Origin: Coemansia sp. RSA 922
Lineage: Eukaryota; Kickxellomycota; Kickxellomycetes; Kickxellales; Kickxellaceae
Length of the DNA stretch: 19,012 bases
Assembly (NCBI GenBank): GCA_027577415.1
Contig: JANBQS010000396.1
Coordinates: 1 to 19,012, forward strand
Direction: 5' to 3'
In this document: one piece after another, positions 8,538-16,976 of the stretch
Layout of the letters: each line of letters starts with the position of its first letter
How positions within the stretch are numbered: the first letter of the stretch is position 1
Notes under the pieces: model-generated
What the model was told of the DNA's origin: nothing
Database searches by the model: none
What the model saw: the letters and a program-made list of their open reading frames with translations, nothing else
Program-made: the position numbers and the translations under genes

Positions 8538-8679
8538 AATAATTATAAAGATGGTTAAAAAAATATGTGTGGTCTTTGCGTCTGTGCATTATTAAAAAAG
8601 CAAAATGTGCAGCAGCAGGCAGAAGAAAGAAAAAAAAATTGTTCAAAAAAATTGTACCATGTGATGATTTATTTACTTG
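8538..8679 (-). promoter_or_regulatory. Short intergenic region upstream of glucoamylase
   Basis: Only 142 bp separate the VAC14 stop from the glucoamylase ATG on the same strand. The stretch is AT-rich, with an A-rich run on the plus strand at 8626-8656. It must hold both the VAC14 3' end and the glucoamylase core promoter, unless that promoter extends into the VAC14 coding region. I see no clear activator motif. Confidence 0.45.
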
Positions 8680-11600
8680 TCAGCGTGACTGGTGGCGCGC
8701 CAGAGCACGGGCATATCTGCGACGAACCGAGCGATACTCATCAACGAGTCCTTGAGTATCAGCAAAAGTGACAACAGGCTTCGGCTCAGCAACCTCCTCT
8801 TGCTCAGTAGTACCAGAGGAATCCACTTGTTGTTGTTGTTGAAACTCGTCGACCTGCTGCAAAAGCCCCAAAGCGCTAGGAACAGGACGATGATCGCCCA
8901 AGGGCTGCGTAGTAGCAAGAATAGTCAAAAGCCGAAGGAGCTCGCTGAGATCAGCTGGTGCCACGCCCGTTGCGCTGCTCAGCAGACCAGAGCAATTAAC
9001 CTCAGTGTCCGATTCTCGTGGTTGCGCGTGATAATGATAATGAATCTGCTGCTGCTGATCTCCGCCCGTCACTTGATTCACTCTGACCGGCTGAAGCTGA
9101 AGACCAAATGGCACCATAGCCACAGTACTAAGCCTATTACGCAATATAGCAAATGCCGAACTCTGAGGAAGCATCATCAATAGCCCGTATAGCGCCCGTA
9201 TAAGCTCCGGATGCTTGGAAGGATCAAGCAACTGCAGCCGCAGATATGTGAATACGGGCGACTCTATAAGCTGCACCAATTTGTCGAGTTGTACGAGAAA
9301 ACTCACAGTCAAGTCTTGCGTCAATTGGCCAAATACCGAGATAAGCTCAGAGCCGACAGCATAGTGCTGCGATAATAGACAGAGCGTTAGACAGGCTGCT
9401 GGGTTGTGACTCCAAGCTCGGAATAGTGAGCAAAATAGGTCGTGGCTTATCCTACTCTGCTCCACACTGTGCTCGACCCGCTGCATACAAGCCGAGAGGA
9501 TATTGCGCCCACGCACTCCTAGTGCCGCCAACTCCGCATGCCGGCGCCTCTGCTGCTGTTGTGACGGTCCCGGTCTACCGGACCGCGGTTTGTCCAACTC
9601 GACAACGCTATTACGACTACGCACACCAGTGGACCCTGCCGACATACGCCCACTTGCTTGCTTTGCAGGAACGACAGGAGCACGGACCAATTTCGTCTGC
9701 TTCTGCTGCGTCGCGTCCAATGCCGAGTTGGACTCAGTATGGTGGTCGACAGGCGGAGACAAGGATATGCCACGCGAGCGATTTGCTACAGGCAAATCTT
9801 TGGCAATAGCCTCGCGAATCGACGGCATTGGCGGCATATGGTTGACCAGATCAGCGTTGTACTCGCGCAGCAGCAGACGCAGTCCCTCGGTTTCAGGAGC
9901 AGTGACCAAGATCCAGCTCAGGTGCTGAACCATGACGCTGATAAACTCCAAATCAGCCAAGCCCTCCTCACCATCGCTATCATACTCATCATCTTCCTCC
10001 TCCTCTGCCTGGTGACTGAATCCCGGCATAGTCAGCAGCTTGGCGAACAGACAGAATACCATTTGGGGATCCAACACGACACACAGCTGGCGAACCATCA
10101 GTGCAGCACGGGTTTCGAGTAGTACGCGGTCCGTAGCAAACATCTGCAGGAGACTGCCCAAAAACCGAGTCAAGTACGACGGCATATCCATACTCTGCGA
10201 GTACAAAGAGATCTGCGCGAACAGCTCCAGATCCAGCTTAACCACTTGCTCGCTGCTGTCGCTGAGCATTTTGAGCAGCACGGGAAAACTCATATCCTCG
10301 GGCGTCAGGATCCGCCACGGCGCCTTGCGATGCAAGAGGAGGAGCCAGCGCATTCCAGATACTTTTGTCGGCTCATGCACGTTTTTCGCAAATAGCTCCA
10401 TGACTGCTGTCGCTGCGTGCTCGTAGTTGAACGGCTCGTCGATAATAGTCACGTAATGATCCTCATCGATGTCGCTGACGTCATCGTCAGCTGCGTGATT
10501 AATCGCCGGGCTGTCAACAGAAACATCAGCGATTGACACGGGTAGGGCTGCAGGCATTCCTGGCGACGTCGTCCGCAGTACCGAGCTAGTACGCGACCGC
10601 GGCGCTGGTATTTGCGATGGCGGGGCAGCCGACGCAACAGAGTGCAAAGACGCAGCGCCAGGCGAAACAGCGCGTGGCTCAGCAGTCGGCTTACTTACAG
10701 GCTCAGCAGCAGCAGCATCAGTCGGCTTACTTACAGGCTCAGCAGCAGCAGCATCAGTCGGCTTACTTACAGCCGGCTCAGTAACACCAGCAGCTGCCGG
10801 CTTCACACTAGCAGAAGCAACAGCCGGCTTGCTCACCGCCTCAGTGCGCTGCCGCGGATCAGCAGCATCGGCGACCAAATCGTACAGCTGCTGGCTGACG
10901 TCCTCCGCCGTATGCCTCAGCGCGGGCATCGGATGCGACACCGACGGCAGCACAGCATTGACAAGCCTCGGCACTCCTCTGACCATAACATCGGGGCACA
11001 GCCAAGTAAACTGATAAATCCAGCCCAGCGCCAGCCCTTGGATCTCCTGGTCGTTGGACTCGAGGTGCGGGACGAGGATGTCCACACACCGCGCAAAGTC
11101 AATCGCCACGCCAGGCACCAGCAGCCCCGACTGCCGGTCCATGCGGATCTTTTTGCGCCGCGCCGCCATCCGCACCTCATCCACGCCCGCCCCAGTCACC
11201 AGTGCTGACGTCATCAGCGACACCGTCGACCGGTTCATCTCCGAGCTCCCGCCGAGCCGGCTCCCCGGCCGATGGTAGTGGTGGTGGTGCGTCACCGATG
11301 TCGAGGCGCCCAACCGAGTCGATGGCGGAATACTGGCAGCTGACGGCGCACGCGACGGACGTCTCGACGACGACCCATACACATCGCTCTGCACGGTACT
11401 TGACCGCATGCGTCCAGCCAGCGGCAAAACCTCCTCCTCCTCGGTGAGTCCCTGCATCTCCACGCACTCTCTAATCTCGCTCAAAAGCTCTCCCAGCAGG
11501 CTCTGAGTCTTATTACGGACGTCGTCGCTTGGGTCGCTGAGAAACCGGATCAGCCCATCGAGAAACTCGGGCAAATACGTTATCAGATCCAGACCAGGTA

Positions 11601-12279
11601 CAGAGTCCAATACCCGGACCCACTCGATCAGGTATAGTCGCGTAGACGGCTTGTATGTATGCATACGCTCGGACAAAAGGGGCACGAACCGGTCCAACGA
11701 AAAAGCTAACCGGGGACCATGATGAGGTCGAGGGACTACGTCCATGTCGCCTTCAGCAATGTTTTCATACCAGTCGAGACAGGTGGCTGCCTGTTCAGCA
11801 ACAATATCTTTGACCAAGCGATCCAAGTAATCAGCCCCGTCCTTGACAGTCTTGACGGAATCAGCAGTAACTCTCGCAAGCCCATCGAAAATATCGTTAA
11901 ACCAGCGCAGAATATGCCCACGACTAACTTTCGCCACATTATAAAGCGACTCACAGGCAAAGTACCGCACTTTACTCTCGCCGTCCGACAGCGCTGATAC
12001 CATGGGCGGCACCATGTGCGGGAGGAACGGTCGGATGTTTATGTGCGTGAGAGCTACTGCCGTTGCAGCCAAAGCAACGAGTCCGCCGATGCGTGAGGCT
12101 TCTTTTTCGGACGTTGCGTAGTCTGTAGCTAATTCTGCTATTACTTGGTATATTAACGTCTCATCGTCTGCGTCCAATGCATCCAAAACTAGTCGCTCTA
12201 TTTTATGCGTAGCTGCTCGTTGCTTGTCATACAGCTTGTCTGAAAGCGCCTTTGCCAGTGCCAGAGGAATGACAGTCAT
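8680..12279 (-). CDS. VAC14: Vac14, scaffold of the PI(3,5)P2 kinase/phosphatase complex
   Basis: A 1199-residue HEAT-repeat protein. It begins MTVIPLALAKALSDKLYDKQ, then a Vac14 Fab1-binding region at about 67-163 (RPFLPHMVPPMVSALSDGES, VRYFACESLYNVAKV, FDGLARVTADS). Helical repeats continue, including LPEFLDGLIRFLSDPSDDVR. The Fig4-binding region starts near 670 (VVKLDLELFAQISLYSQ) and resumes at about 920-1050 (ACLTLCLLSQHYAVGSELI, TYLRLQLLDPSKHPELIRAL). Vac14 holds Fab1/PIKfyve and Fig4 together on the vacuole membrane and controls vacuole size and acidity. The protein is longer than yeast (880) and human (782) Vac14. The excess lies in disordered inserts: a Ser/His region near 310-370, an Ala/Pro region with tandem repeats near 490-590, an acidic run near 757-772 and a basic Ser region near 815-915. 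The start at 12279 is chosen because 23 upstream codons give Phe/Asn-rich sequence from AT-rich DNA. Confidence 0.95.
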   Translation of the reverse strand: MTVIPLALAKALSDKLYDKQRAATHKIERLVLDALDADDETLIYQVIAELATDYATSEKEASRIGGLVALAATAVALTHINIRPFLPHMVPPMVSALSDGESKVRYFACESLYNVAKVSRGHILRWFNDIFDGLARVTADSVKTVKDGADYLDRLVKDIVAEQAATCLDWYENIAEGDMDVVPRPHHGPRLAFSLDRFVPLLSERMHTYKPSTRLYLIEWVRVLDSVPGLDLITYLPEFLDGLIRFLSDPSDDVRNKTQSLLGELLSEIRECVEMQGLTEEEEVLPLAGRMRSSTVQSDVYGSSSRRPSRAPSAASIPPSTRLGASTSVTHHHHYHRPGSRLGGSSEMNRSTVSLMTSALVTGAGVDEVRMAARRKKIRMDRQSGLLVPGVAIDFARCVDILVPHLESNDQEIQGLALGWIYQFTWLCPDVMVRGVPRLVNAVLPSVSHPMPALRHTAEDVSQQLYDLVADAADPRQRTEAVSKPAVASASVKPAAAGVTEPAVSKPTDAAAAEPVSKPTDAAAAEPVSKPTAEPRAVSPGAASLHSVASAAPPSQIPAPRSRTSSVLRTTSPGMPAALPVSIADVSVDSPAINHAADDDVSDIDEDHYVTIIDEPFNYEHAATAVMELFAKNVHEPTKVSGMRWLLLLHRKAPWRILTPEDMSFPVLLKMLSDSSEQVVKLDLELFAQISLYSQSMDMPSYLTRFLGSLLQMFATDRVLLETRAALMVRQLCVVLDPQMVFCLFAKLLTMPGFSHQAEEEEDDEYDSDGEEGLADLEFISVMVQHLSWILVTAPETEGLRLLLREYNADLVNHMPPMPSIREAIAKDLPVANRSRGISLSPPVDHHTESNSALDATQQKQTKLVRAPVVPAKQASGRMSAGSTGVRSRNSVVELDKPRSGRPGPSQQQQRRRHAELAALGVRGRNILSACMQRVEHSVEQSRISHDLFCSLFRAWSHNPAACLTLCLLSQHYAVGSELISVFGQLTQDLTVSFLVQLDKLVQLIESPVFTYLRLQLLDPSKHPELIRALYGLLMMLPQSSAFAILRNRLSTVAMVPFGLQLQPVRVNQVTGGDQQQQIHYHYHAQPRESDTEVNCSGLLSSATGVAPADLSELLRLLTILATTQPLGDHRPVPSALGLLQQVDEFQQQQQVDSSGTTEQEEVAEPKPVVTFADTQGLVDEYRSVRRRYARALARHQSR
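10685..10772. repeat. 36-bp tandem repeat inside VAC14
   Basis: Two identical 36-bp units (10685-10720 and 10721-10756) are followed by the first 16 bases of a third. On the coding (minus) strand each encodes the 12-residue unit SKPTDAAAAEPV, and the flanking sequence decays into related SKP/TEP motifs. The unit is a multiple of three, so copy-number change keeps the frame. Exact identity between copies points to recent duplication. It sits in the disordered linker between the two halves of Vac14, where length variation is likely tolerated. Confidence 0.9.
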
Positions 12280-12825
12280 TTTAAAAAAATTATACAAATT
12301 AAAAAAGAATGCGAAATTGAAATAACAAACAATATTTAAAACTCCCAAATTGGATCCTCACGTGTATTCTTTAATCCCACGTGCTAATCTGATCAACATC
12401 CTCAATGATTATCTTCCTCGCCACATGTGAGAGAGGAAATGTCAACAGATACGCCACATGCCAAAAACAAAAACAAAAAAATGTGAACGAGGCTTGGGCC
12501 TTGTGCATTGTTAAATTGTGGATAACAAAACGAAATTGCCGGCATTATTCTTCCAACAACAAAAAAAAAAATTTACTAGCATCATAATAAAAATGATTGT
12601 TTGTTGTTTTGGCCAATACTACCGACACCAACAAAAAAATACAAAAAAAATACTATGCAATCTGCCAGGTGCGCCCATGTGTGTAAAAAGGTCCTTTTTC
12701 CAAGAACATCCCCCCCTTCTTTTGCACCTTTTTCTTCTGTATTCCACTCCCTTCCTCCCTCCCTTTTTTATTTCTTATTTTCATCCCCGCGGGTCTCTCC
12801 CTCTCCCCCCTATTTTCTTATTACT
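12280..12825. promoter_or_regulatory. Divergent promoter region between VAC14 and Nudix-fold gene
   Basis: These 546 bp separate two genes pointing away from each other. The VAC14 side is AT-rich. The side facing the Nudix-fold gene has A runs (12464-12480, 12558-12571 and 12634-12650) and then a C- and CT-rich block (about 12709-12815) just before its ATG, similar to the leader of the kinase gene. Frames running through the block are low-complexity and not called. Confidence 0.55.
12359..12383. promoter_or_regulatory. Twin CACGTG E-boxes
   Basis: The palindrome CACGTG occurs at 12359-12364 and again at 12378-12383, 19 bp apart start to start, about 80-100 bp upstream of the VAC14 ATG. In fungi CACGTG is bound by bHLH factors such as Cbf1 and Pho4. 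Placement in a divergent promoter and the close pairing suggest a functional site; this is inferred from sequence alone. Confidence 0.45.
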
Positions 12826-14019
12826 ATGAGCCTAGGTATTACTACAGCCGCAAGCACATCAGTAGCGGCATCTCCCTCCTCAACCAATAGTCCCTTGCTA
12901 TCAATAGCCTTGACACGCAACCAGTATGCACTCGAATGCGGCGGTGTACTTTTAGATCCATCAACCAACGAAGTATGCTTACTTTTCTACCCAGATTCCT
13001 CCGAGTGGCGTCTGCCCATTGGACGCCCCGATGCCATGGTTCCACCCGCCGATACCAGCTACGTACCTGCCGCAGCCAGTGTCTCTGGCTGTGAGCCTCC
13101 ATCTCACTCAGCGCAACGTCTAATTACGCAGATAACTGGATACCGCTGCACGCACCTACACCCATTAGTCGATAGTACTCACAATGCCTGTGCATATATT
13201 GGGCCGCAGATGGTGGAGCCACTAGCGCTACAGATCGAGCAACGTACTAGTCCAGTAACCACAGATGACACAACGGATGAGGACGATCATCAGCCGAGAA
13301 CCCAGTGCCAGTACGTCATGACCTGTTACTATATGGCGTGGCTAACACAAAGCCGTTTCGAACAACGTGCTGCCACTTTGCCCGTCGGTCCTGCTAATGG
13401 CCTTTCTGCTCGTCAATCAATGCCCATGGCTGAAGTCACTTGGTTCAAGATGGATACTGCAGCGCAAGTTTTATCGCATGCCTCTGATAAACTAGCTTTG
13501 CGCGAGGCTATCCACCGTATGACTCGCGGTGACGTACCTCGTCAGCCATTTACATACTCGAGTATACTCAAAGCCCCAACACCCGTTCAAGCTGTCCCTG
13601 AGATCGCAGAGGAAGTGGCTGTTCACTCGGATGTGGCATCATCTGCAGAATCGTCGGCAGGATTTTCTGATGCAGCTACAAAGACCGGTACCACTGTGAC
13701 GCCTTCCCGTGTTGTTTCGCCATCGGGTGTGCGTAACTTGGATATACTTCGCAAGACTGCTACGTCACTGAGCAAACGTGGTGGATTGTTGATAAGGTCG
13801 GGAAGAAACTCTACGGCAAAGGACGAGGAATCCGATGACAATGCTAAACGGTCGCCACCAGCTACAGCATCCATGCCATTGGTCACGGCTAACCAGGCGG
13901 CGGCAGCAGCAGCAGCAGCTAGACCAGCTTCTACTCCTCAGGATTTGGTTGTTCGTACTAAACCACATTTCCCTCGTGTATTGTCGATATTCTACAAACT
14001 CGTCGGATCAAGCTCTTAA
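12826..14019 (+). CDS. Nudix-fold domain protein with degenerate Nudix box
   Basis: A 397-residue protein. The N-terminal half (about 33-232) follows Nudix topology: YALECGGVLLDPSTNEVCLL, EWRLPIGRPD, then SAQRLITQITGY, a CQYVMTCYYMAWL strand and AEVTWFKM leading to a final helix (KLALREAIHRM). The segment that should be REUXEEXGU reads RLITQITGY (98-106), so the metal-binding glutamates are absent, and a ~25-residue Pro/Ser/Ala-rich stretch replaces the loop. Hydrolase activity is therefore doubtful; a binding or regulatory role is possible. The C-terminal ~150 residues are Ser/Thr-rich and disordered with a polyalanine run near residue 360, ending in a hydrophobic/basic tail HFPRVLSIFYKLVG. 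The start at 12826 is chosen over 12601 because the 75 codons upstream come from the A- and CT-rich promoter. It diverges from VAC14 and converges on the permease. Confidence 0.72.
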   Translation: MSLGITTAASTSVAASPSSTNSPLLSIALTRNQYALECGGVLLDPSTNEVCLLFYPDSSEWRLPIGRPDAMVPPADTSYVPAAASVSGCEPPSHSAQRLITQITGYRCTHLHPLVDSTHNACAYIGPQMVEPLALQIEQRTSPVTTDDTTDEDDHQPRTQCQYVMTCYYMAWLTQSRFEQRAATLPVGPANGLSARQSMPMAEVTWFKMDTAAQVLSHASDKLALREAIHRMTRGDVPRQPFTYSSILKAPTPVQAVPEIAEEVAVHSDVASSAESSAGFSDAATKTGTTVTPSRVVSPSGVRNLDILRKTATSLSKRGGLLIRSGRNSTAKDEESDDNAKRSPPATASMPLVTANQAAAAAAAARPASTPQDLVVRTKPHFPRVLSIFYKLVGSSS

Positions 14020-14022
14020 ATT

Positions 14023-14028
14023 TTTATT
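14023..14028 (-). terminator. Possible AATAAA polyadenylation signal for the permease
   Basis: On the minus strand AATAAA lies 79 bases past the permease stop and 4 bases from the end of the convergent Nudix-fold gene. The 87-bp gap is otherwise T-rich on the plus strand (14020-14067), which could serve as the 3' end of the Nudix-fold transcript. If used, the permease mRNA would end at or inside the neighbouring coding region. Confidence 0.35.
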
Positions 14029-14106
14029 TTTTCAGTACTCTTGTCTTTTTTTCTTCTTTTCTTTTTAATATTGGAATACAAACATCCCTAATAATCATCT
14101 TATATA

Positions 14107-15798
14107 CTAGTGAGGCGTCGGCATATGATAGTGCTGCTGTGTCTGGATCTCCTCTCCCTGATGAGAAGTATTGTCTTTAACCGAGTCTCTCTCCTCTGGC
14201 TCCTCATATCTGTCCATTTCTTCTTCTTCTTTCTTTGCCGATGCTCCCTCGTCATAAATCATATCTTGGAAATACGCATTATCTTCTTCAGACCAACGCT
14301 CTGGATTGCCAATACGCGAATGTCCGTACCCGTATACCGCGTAAACCACGAGTCCAATACCAAGCCATATAAACAGTCGATAGATAGTAGGGCCATCAGA
14401 CAAAACCAAAACGACAAGAGCGATAAGGGCTCCAGGAACAGGGATTAAAAAGGGTCCACCAGGCACTCTGAATCCTCGCTCGACATGGGGATGAGTAAAG
14501 CGCATGATAATGACGCCGATATTGACCAATATAAACGCCAATAAAGTACCCACTGACGTCATATCACCCAAAATATCCACTGGAAGGACACCTGCCAAGA
14601 CTGCACAGACAATGCCAGATACTATGGTAGGCACATAGGGAGTCTTGAATCGACGATGCAGACGCCCGAATATCTTGGGGAAAAGCCCGTCCCTCGCCAT
14701 AGTAAAGAATATACGTGGCTGTCCCATCAACATGATAAGGATAACTGAGGACAGGCCGCAGATAGCTCCGAGCTCGATCATGATACGCAGCCATCGCGTG
14801 TTATCGTGGAACGTCAAGGCATAGACCAAAGGTGATGCTTGGCCCTTTAACTCGCGGTACGATACTATGCCACAGAGTATAGCTGCAACGGCGATATACA
14901 AAACAGTACATATGCCCAATGACAAACATATACCCCAAGGCAAGTCCCGCTGCGGGTCCTTGGCCTCTTGCGCTGCGGTAGATACGGCATCGAACCCGAT
15001 ATACGCGAAAAATACTCGCTGTGTACCTTTAAACACGCCCTTTGCGCCATACGAATTACCCTCACGTTTGGGTACAAATGGCTGGTAATTATCGCGGTCG
15101 ACAAACCGACAAGCGCCAAAGATAAACAAGAGAACGACCACCAATTTTATACACACTATAGTACGGTTAACCCAGGAAGCCTGTCGAATACCGAGTACTA
15201 GTAATAGGGTCATAGCGAGTGAGATAAAAATGGCCGGAATATTGATATACGCTCCATGATTGACCTTGAACGACAGGGAAGAGCTATCCCAGAGGACCGG
15301 TGCCTGAGTAGTTTTGCGAGTAAACTGGACATTAAACACGTCGCTGAAAAAGCTCACCACGTACGAACTCCACCCCACAGCCACAGTAGCAGCCCCCACA
15401 AGATACTCGAGAATAAGGTCCCAGCCTATTATCCATGCCATTAGTTCCCCCATAGTCGCATACGTATAGGTAAAGGCCGAACCAGAAATAGGAACCATCG
15501 ATGAGAGCTCAGAGTAGGAGAACGCAGAGAGACCAGAGATAATACCGCCGATTATAAAACTTATTATTACTGCGGGTCCAGCGTTCTCCGCTGCTGCTAC
15601 ACCGGTTAGAACAAAGATACCGGTGCCGATAATTGCTCCAATGCCGATGGCTATTAGGTCGAGGCGACCCAGTATACGCTTCATCTGGGTGCGTCGACCT
15701 TCGTGAAGGATTTGCTCAAGTGGTTTGCGCGCTATCAGTCGCCAGCCTATGCGCTTCCACAAGGGTGCTGTTTCGTCGTGTTGAACTACATCCATCAT
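14107..15798 (-). CDS. Amino acid permease, APC superfamily, CAT-like
   Basis: A 563-residue integral membrane transporter. The N-terminal amphipathic segment KPLEQILHEGRRTQMKRILG leads into transmembrane 1 with LIAIGIGAIIGTGIFVLTG (48-66), the APC-superfamily substrate-binding loop. The following YSELSSMVPISGSAFTYTYA (95-114) and GELMAWIIGWDLILEYLVG are typical of the cationic amino acid transporter (CAT) branch. At least twelve hydrophobic segments are visible up to about residue 500, ending with AVYGYGHSRIGNP. The last ~60 residues form an acidic cytosolic tail (KKEEEEMDRYEEPEERDS). Substrate is probably a basic or small neutral amino acid; plasma membrane or vacuole cannot be told apart. 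Two consecutive ATGs open the frame at 15798. The closest relatives may be bacterial-like CAT proteins, but I cannot test transfer from the sequence alone. Confidence 0.93.
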   Translation of the reverse strand: MMDVVQHDETAPLWKRIGWRLIARKPLEQILHEGRRTQMKRILGRLDLIAIGIGAIIGTGIFVLTGVAAAENAGPAVIISFIIGGIISGLSAFSYSELSSMVPISGSAFTYTYATMGELMAWIIGWDLILEYLVGAATVAVGWSSYVVSFFSDVFNVQFTRKTTQAPVLWDSSSLSFKVNHGAYINIPAIFISLAMTLLLVLGIRQASWVNRTIVCIKLVVVLLFIFGACRFVDRDNYQPFVPKREGNSYGAKGVFKGTQRVFFAYIGFDAVSTAAQEAKDPQRDLPWGICLSLGICTVLYIAVAAILCGIVSYRELKGQASPLVYALTFHDNTRWLRIMIELGAICGLSSVILIMLMGQPRIFFTMARDGLFPKIFGRLHRRFKTPYVPTIVSGIVCAVLAGVLPVDILGDMTSVGTLLAFILVNIGVIIMRFTHPHVERGFRVPGGPFLIPVPGALIALVVLVLSDGPTIYRLFIWLGIGLVVYAVYGYGHSRIGNPERWSEEDNAYFQDMIYDEGASAKKEEEEMDRYEEPEERDSVKDNTSHQGEEIQTQQHYHMPTPH

Positions 15799-16404
15799 AA
15801 AAAAAGAGAGAATAGAATAAATGTTTGAAAAAAAAGAAGAAAAGATATTGTCACCACCCGTTATTTTAAATCTTATCTCCCCCCTTCCTTGCCGCTGATA
15901 TCATTTTTTATCACACGATCTCTCCCCTCTCACCCTACACGGCGTACTAGTGCCTCCAAAAAATAATCAGACAATAGTCCCTCAATTAGGTCAACAATGG
16001 AACGCCTCTACTTGGCGTGCATATAGGGGGGTAAAAAAGAAAGATGTGCTGTAATGATGTGAAGATCTTTGCTGTTATCTTTTTCTCAGCTGACTCCTTT
16101 ACTCGGCAGCGAAAAAATATTATAGCCGAACATATATCACTTGAGCGAGGGATACAAAAGACGTAATCTCGCTTATTTAAAGATCAAGATCATCATAACC
16201 TATTCGCTAAACGTTCGTCTCCTCCCCCCTTTTTTTATATTTGAAATTGGGGAGGCGGGATGGTATTGAAGAATGCGTATTGATAAAATTACTACTATTT
16301 TAGTGCTAAAAGTGCTTGTCGCCATAAAAAAAACCTATTACTGGTTCGATAGCTTCTTTTTCCTTCCATCACAATTTATAATAATAAAAAATATTATATT
16401 ACTC
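15799..16404. promoter_or_regulatory. Divergent promoter between permease and small secreted protein, with GATA-type and TGACTC motifs
   Basis: The 606-bp region has GATA-factor core sites HGATAR on the minus strand at 15873-15878 (TTATCT), 15908-15913 (TTATCA) and 16075-16080 (TTATCT), plus TGACTC, a Gcn4/Cpc1-type half site, at 16091-16096. Fungal amino acid permeases are classically controlled by nitrogen GATA factors and general amino acid control, so the motifs fit. Six-base matches are frequent in AT-rich DNA, so this is suggestive only. An upstream extension of the secreted-protein frame from 16273 is Ile/Phe/Lys-rich and is read as leader. Confidence 0.4.
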
Positions 16405-16716
16405 ATGTCTCGATTCTTTCCTATCTCTTTGGCGTTTTTGCTAGCAGTGGCCACTGCCCGCGCAAAGACTCATAATACCGGGCAGCATCATACAACGACA
16501 GCGATACAAGCAATCCCCTCGACTCCACTCGCTCCAACAACTGTACCTGTACCAACGCCACTCGCACCAACAACTCTTCCCGTGCCAACTGCGCCACAGC
16601 CTCGGCCCAGCACCATTGCACCAGCTCCAGTACCTCCACCCCGCACAACGCCAGGAAAGAAAAGAGGCGTGCCTTCTTACAACTACGGTCCTCTTCCGTA
16701 CGCGGAACCAATATGA
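16405..16716 (+). CDS. Small secreted proline-rich protein, possible Kex2-processed precursor
   Basis: A 103-residue protein with a clear signal peptide (MSRFFPISLAFLLAVATARA, 1-20) and no other hydrophobic segment. The mature part is rich in Pro, Thr and Ala. Two 11-residue repeats (TPLAPTTVPVP at 40-50 and TPLAPTTLPVP at 51-61) differ at DNA level mainly by synonymous changes, which supports translation. It then has PVPPPR and a KKR site (85-87) followed by the 16-residue tail GVPSYNYGPLPYAEPI. The tail is compositionally distinct and could be released by the Golgi protease Kex2, making this a secreted-peptide precursor; that is inference. Alternatively it is an O-mannosylated wall protein or effector-like protein. 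There is no cysteine, so it is not a disulfide-stabilised effector, and no GPI signal is visible. Confidence 0.6.
   Translation: MSRFFPISLAFLLAVATARAKTHNTGQHHTTTAIQAIPSTPLAPTTVPVPTPLAPTTLPVPTAPQPRPSTIAPAPVPPPRTTPGKKRGVPSYNYGPLPYAEPI
16522..16587 (+). repeat. 33-bp in-frame tandem repeat in secreted protein gene
   Basis: Two adjacent 33-bp units encode near-identical 11-residue peptides. Five codons differ between units; four differences are synonymous and one changes Val to Leu, so the peptide rather than the DNA has been kept. Confidence 0.7.
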
Positions 16717-16976
16717 TTAAAAGGTGATCGCCTGCCTACAAAGAGGCTCGACTCAGCGACACTAAGGGTAGCGAGAGAGACGCATTTCCGTCTATGGAAG
16801 CGGGCCATGAAAAAGGCTATATAAACATTAACCCGTCGGCATCCAGAGTTAGATTCTTGTTCTCACTTCTACATGCGCTATTATCTCATATATATATTAT
16901 ATACGCTAAAAAGTTCACTACACTCACTAAGTAATACTGCAAACTGCCATACTTAGCTATCTCCAAAACTTCTTTA
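16717..16976. other. Intergenic 3' region
   Basis: This lies between the end of the secreted-protein gene and the end of the convergent F-box-like gene. It contains AT-rich stretches (TATATAA at 16817-16823 and alternating TA at about 16890-16902) likely serving the 3' ends of both genes. I see no gene or RNA structure here. Confidence 0.5.

Noticed and set aside
10685..10772. CRISPR-like direct repeats
   Set aside because: The 36-bp copies are directly adjacent with no spacers, are in frame inside a eukaryotic coding gene, and encode a peptide repeat.
10612..11208. 198-codon open frame antisense to VAC14
   Set aside because: It is Ser/Arg-rich and repetitive because it crosses the VAC14 tandem repeat; no start context or domain supports it.
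10476..14561. Perfect TGACGTCA (CRE) palindromes at 10476, 11206 and 14554
   Set aside because: All three lie inside the coding sequences of VAC14 and the permease, and their spacing shows no promoter context.
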